Positions 5,093 to 5,112 of a stretch of 5,112 bases of DNA are shown here, piece by piece. The notes under the pieces are model-generated. The model had not been told where the DNA came from. It saw only the letters and a program-made list of their open reading frames with translations, and searched no databases. The DNA is from an uncultured Collinsella sp. (GTDB taxonomy: Bacteria; Actinomycetota; Coriobacteriia; Coriobacteriales; Coriobacteriaceae), in assembly GCA_902479205.1 (NCBI GenBank), contig CABSNX010000145.1:1-5112 (forward strand), written 5' to 3'. Both the position numbers and the translations under genes were made by a program. Positions within the stretch are counted from its first letter, which is position 1. Each line of letters begins with the position of its first letter.

Positions 5093-5112
5093 ATCTGGGA
5101 AAACAGTCAGGC

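Overview
The window reads as a chromosomal fragment of a GC-rich, Gram-positive-type bacterium. The protein styles (a Hanks-type kinase fragment, a PcsB-like coiled-coil hydrolase with an Actinobacteria-like lysozyme-fold tail, and a D-aspartate ligase/racemase pair) suggest an actinobacterium of the class Coriobacteriia, for example a Collinsella relative. That assignment is an inference from protein character and base composition, not from a marker gene. Bases 3-35 are not genomic: they match the Illumina Nextera (Tn5) read-1 adapter, so the window starts at an untrimmed contig end and genomic sequence begins at about base 36.

Layout. (1) 37-687, plus strand: the C-terminal part of a Ser/Thr protein kinase, cut by the contig end, with a low-complexity linker and three predicted membrane segments. 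(2) 695-720: a strong hairpin terminator shared by two convergent genes. (3) 740-1873, minus strand: an exported peptidoglycan hydrolase with signal peptide, PcsB-like coiled coils, a Ser/Asn-rich linker and a lysozyme-like domain. (4) 1874-2107: a gene-free gap with a 14-bp inverted repeat and recurring TTCAACTT-type motifs. (5) 2108-2740, minus strand: a stand-alone MOSC-domain protein with a GTG start. (6) 2741-2960: a divergent intergenic region with short palindromes and a probable promoter for the rightward operon. (7) 2961-4217 and 4302-5048, plus strand: an ATP-grasp ligase of the D-aspartate ligase type, then an aspartate/glutamate-family racemase. They are separated by 84 bases holding a GC-rich hairpin and a perfect 14-bp palindrome. 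(8) 5055-5092: a rho-independent terminator closing this operon.

How the genes fit together. The racemase would make D-aspartate from L-aspartate. The ligase would activate its beta-carboxyl with ATP and attach it to the diamino acid of the peptidoglycan stem peptide, giving an Asp cross-bridge as in Enterococcus faecium. The exported hydrolase acts on the same polymer, and membrane Ser/Thr kinases often regulate wall growth, so most of the window has a cell-wall theme. The MOSC protein is the exception, with no obvious link. No mobile element, tRNA, rRNA or CRISPR array was seen. I found no wholly new system. The most notable content is the compact two-gene D-Asp cross-bridge module and its unusual intergenic structures.
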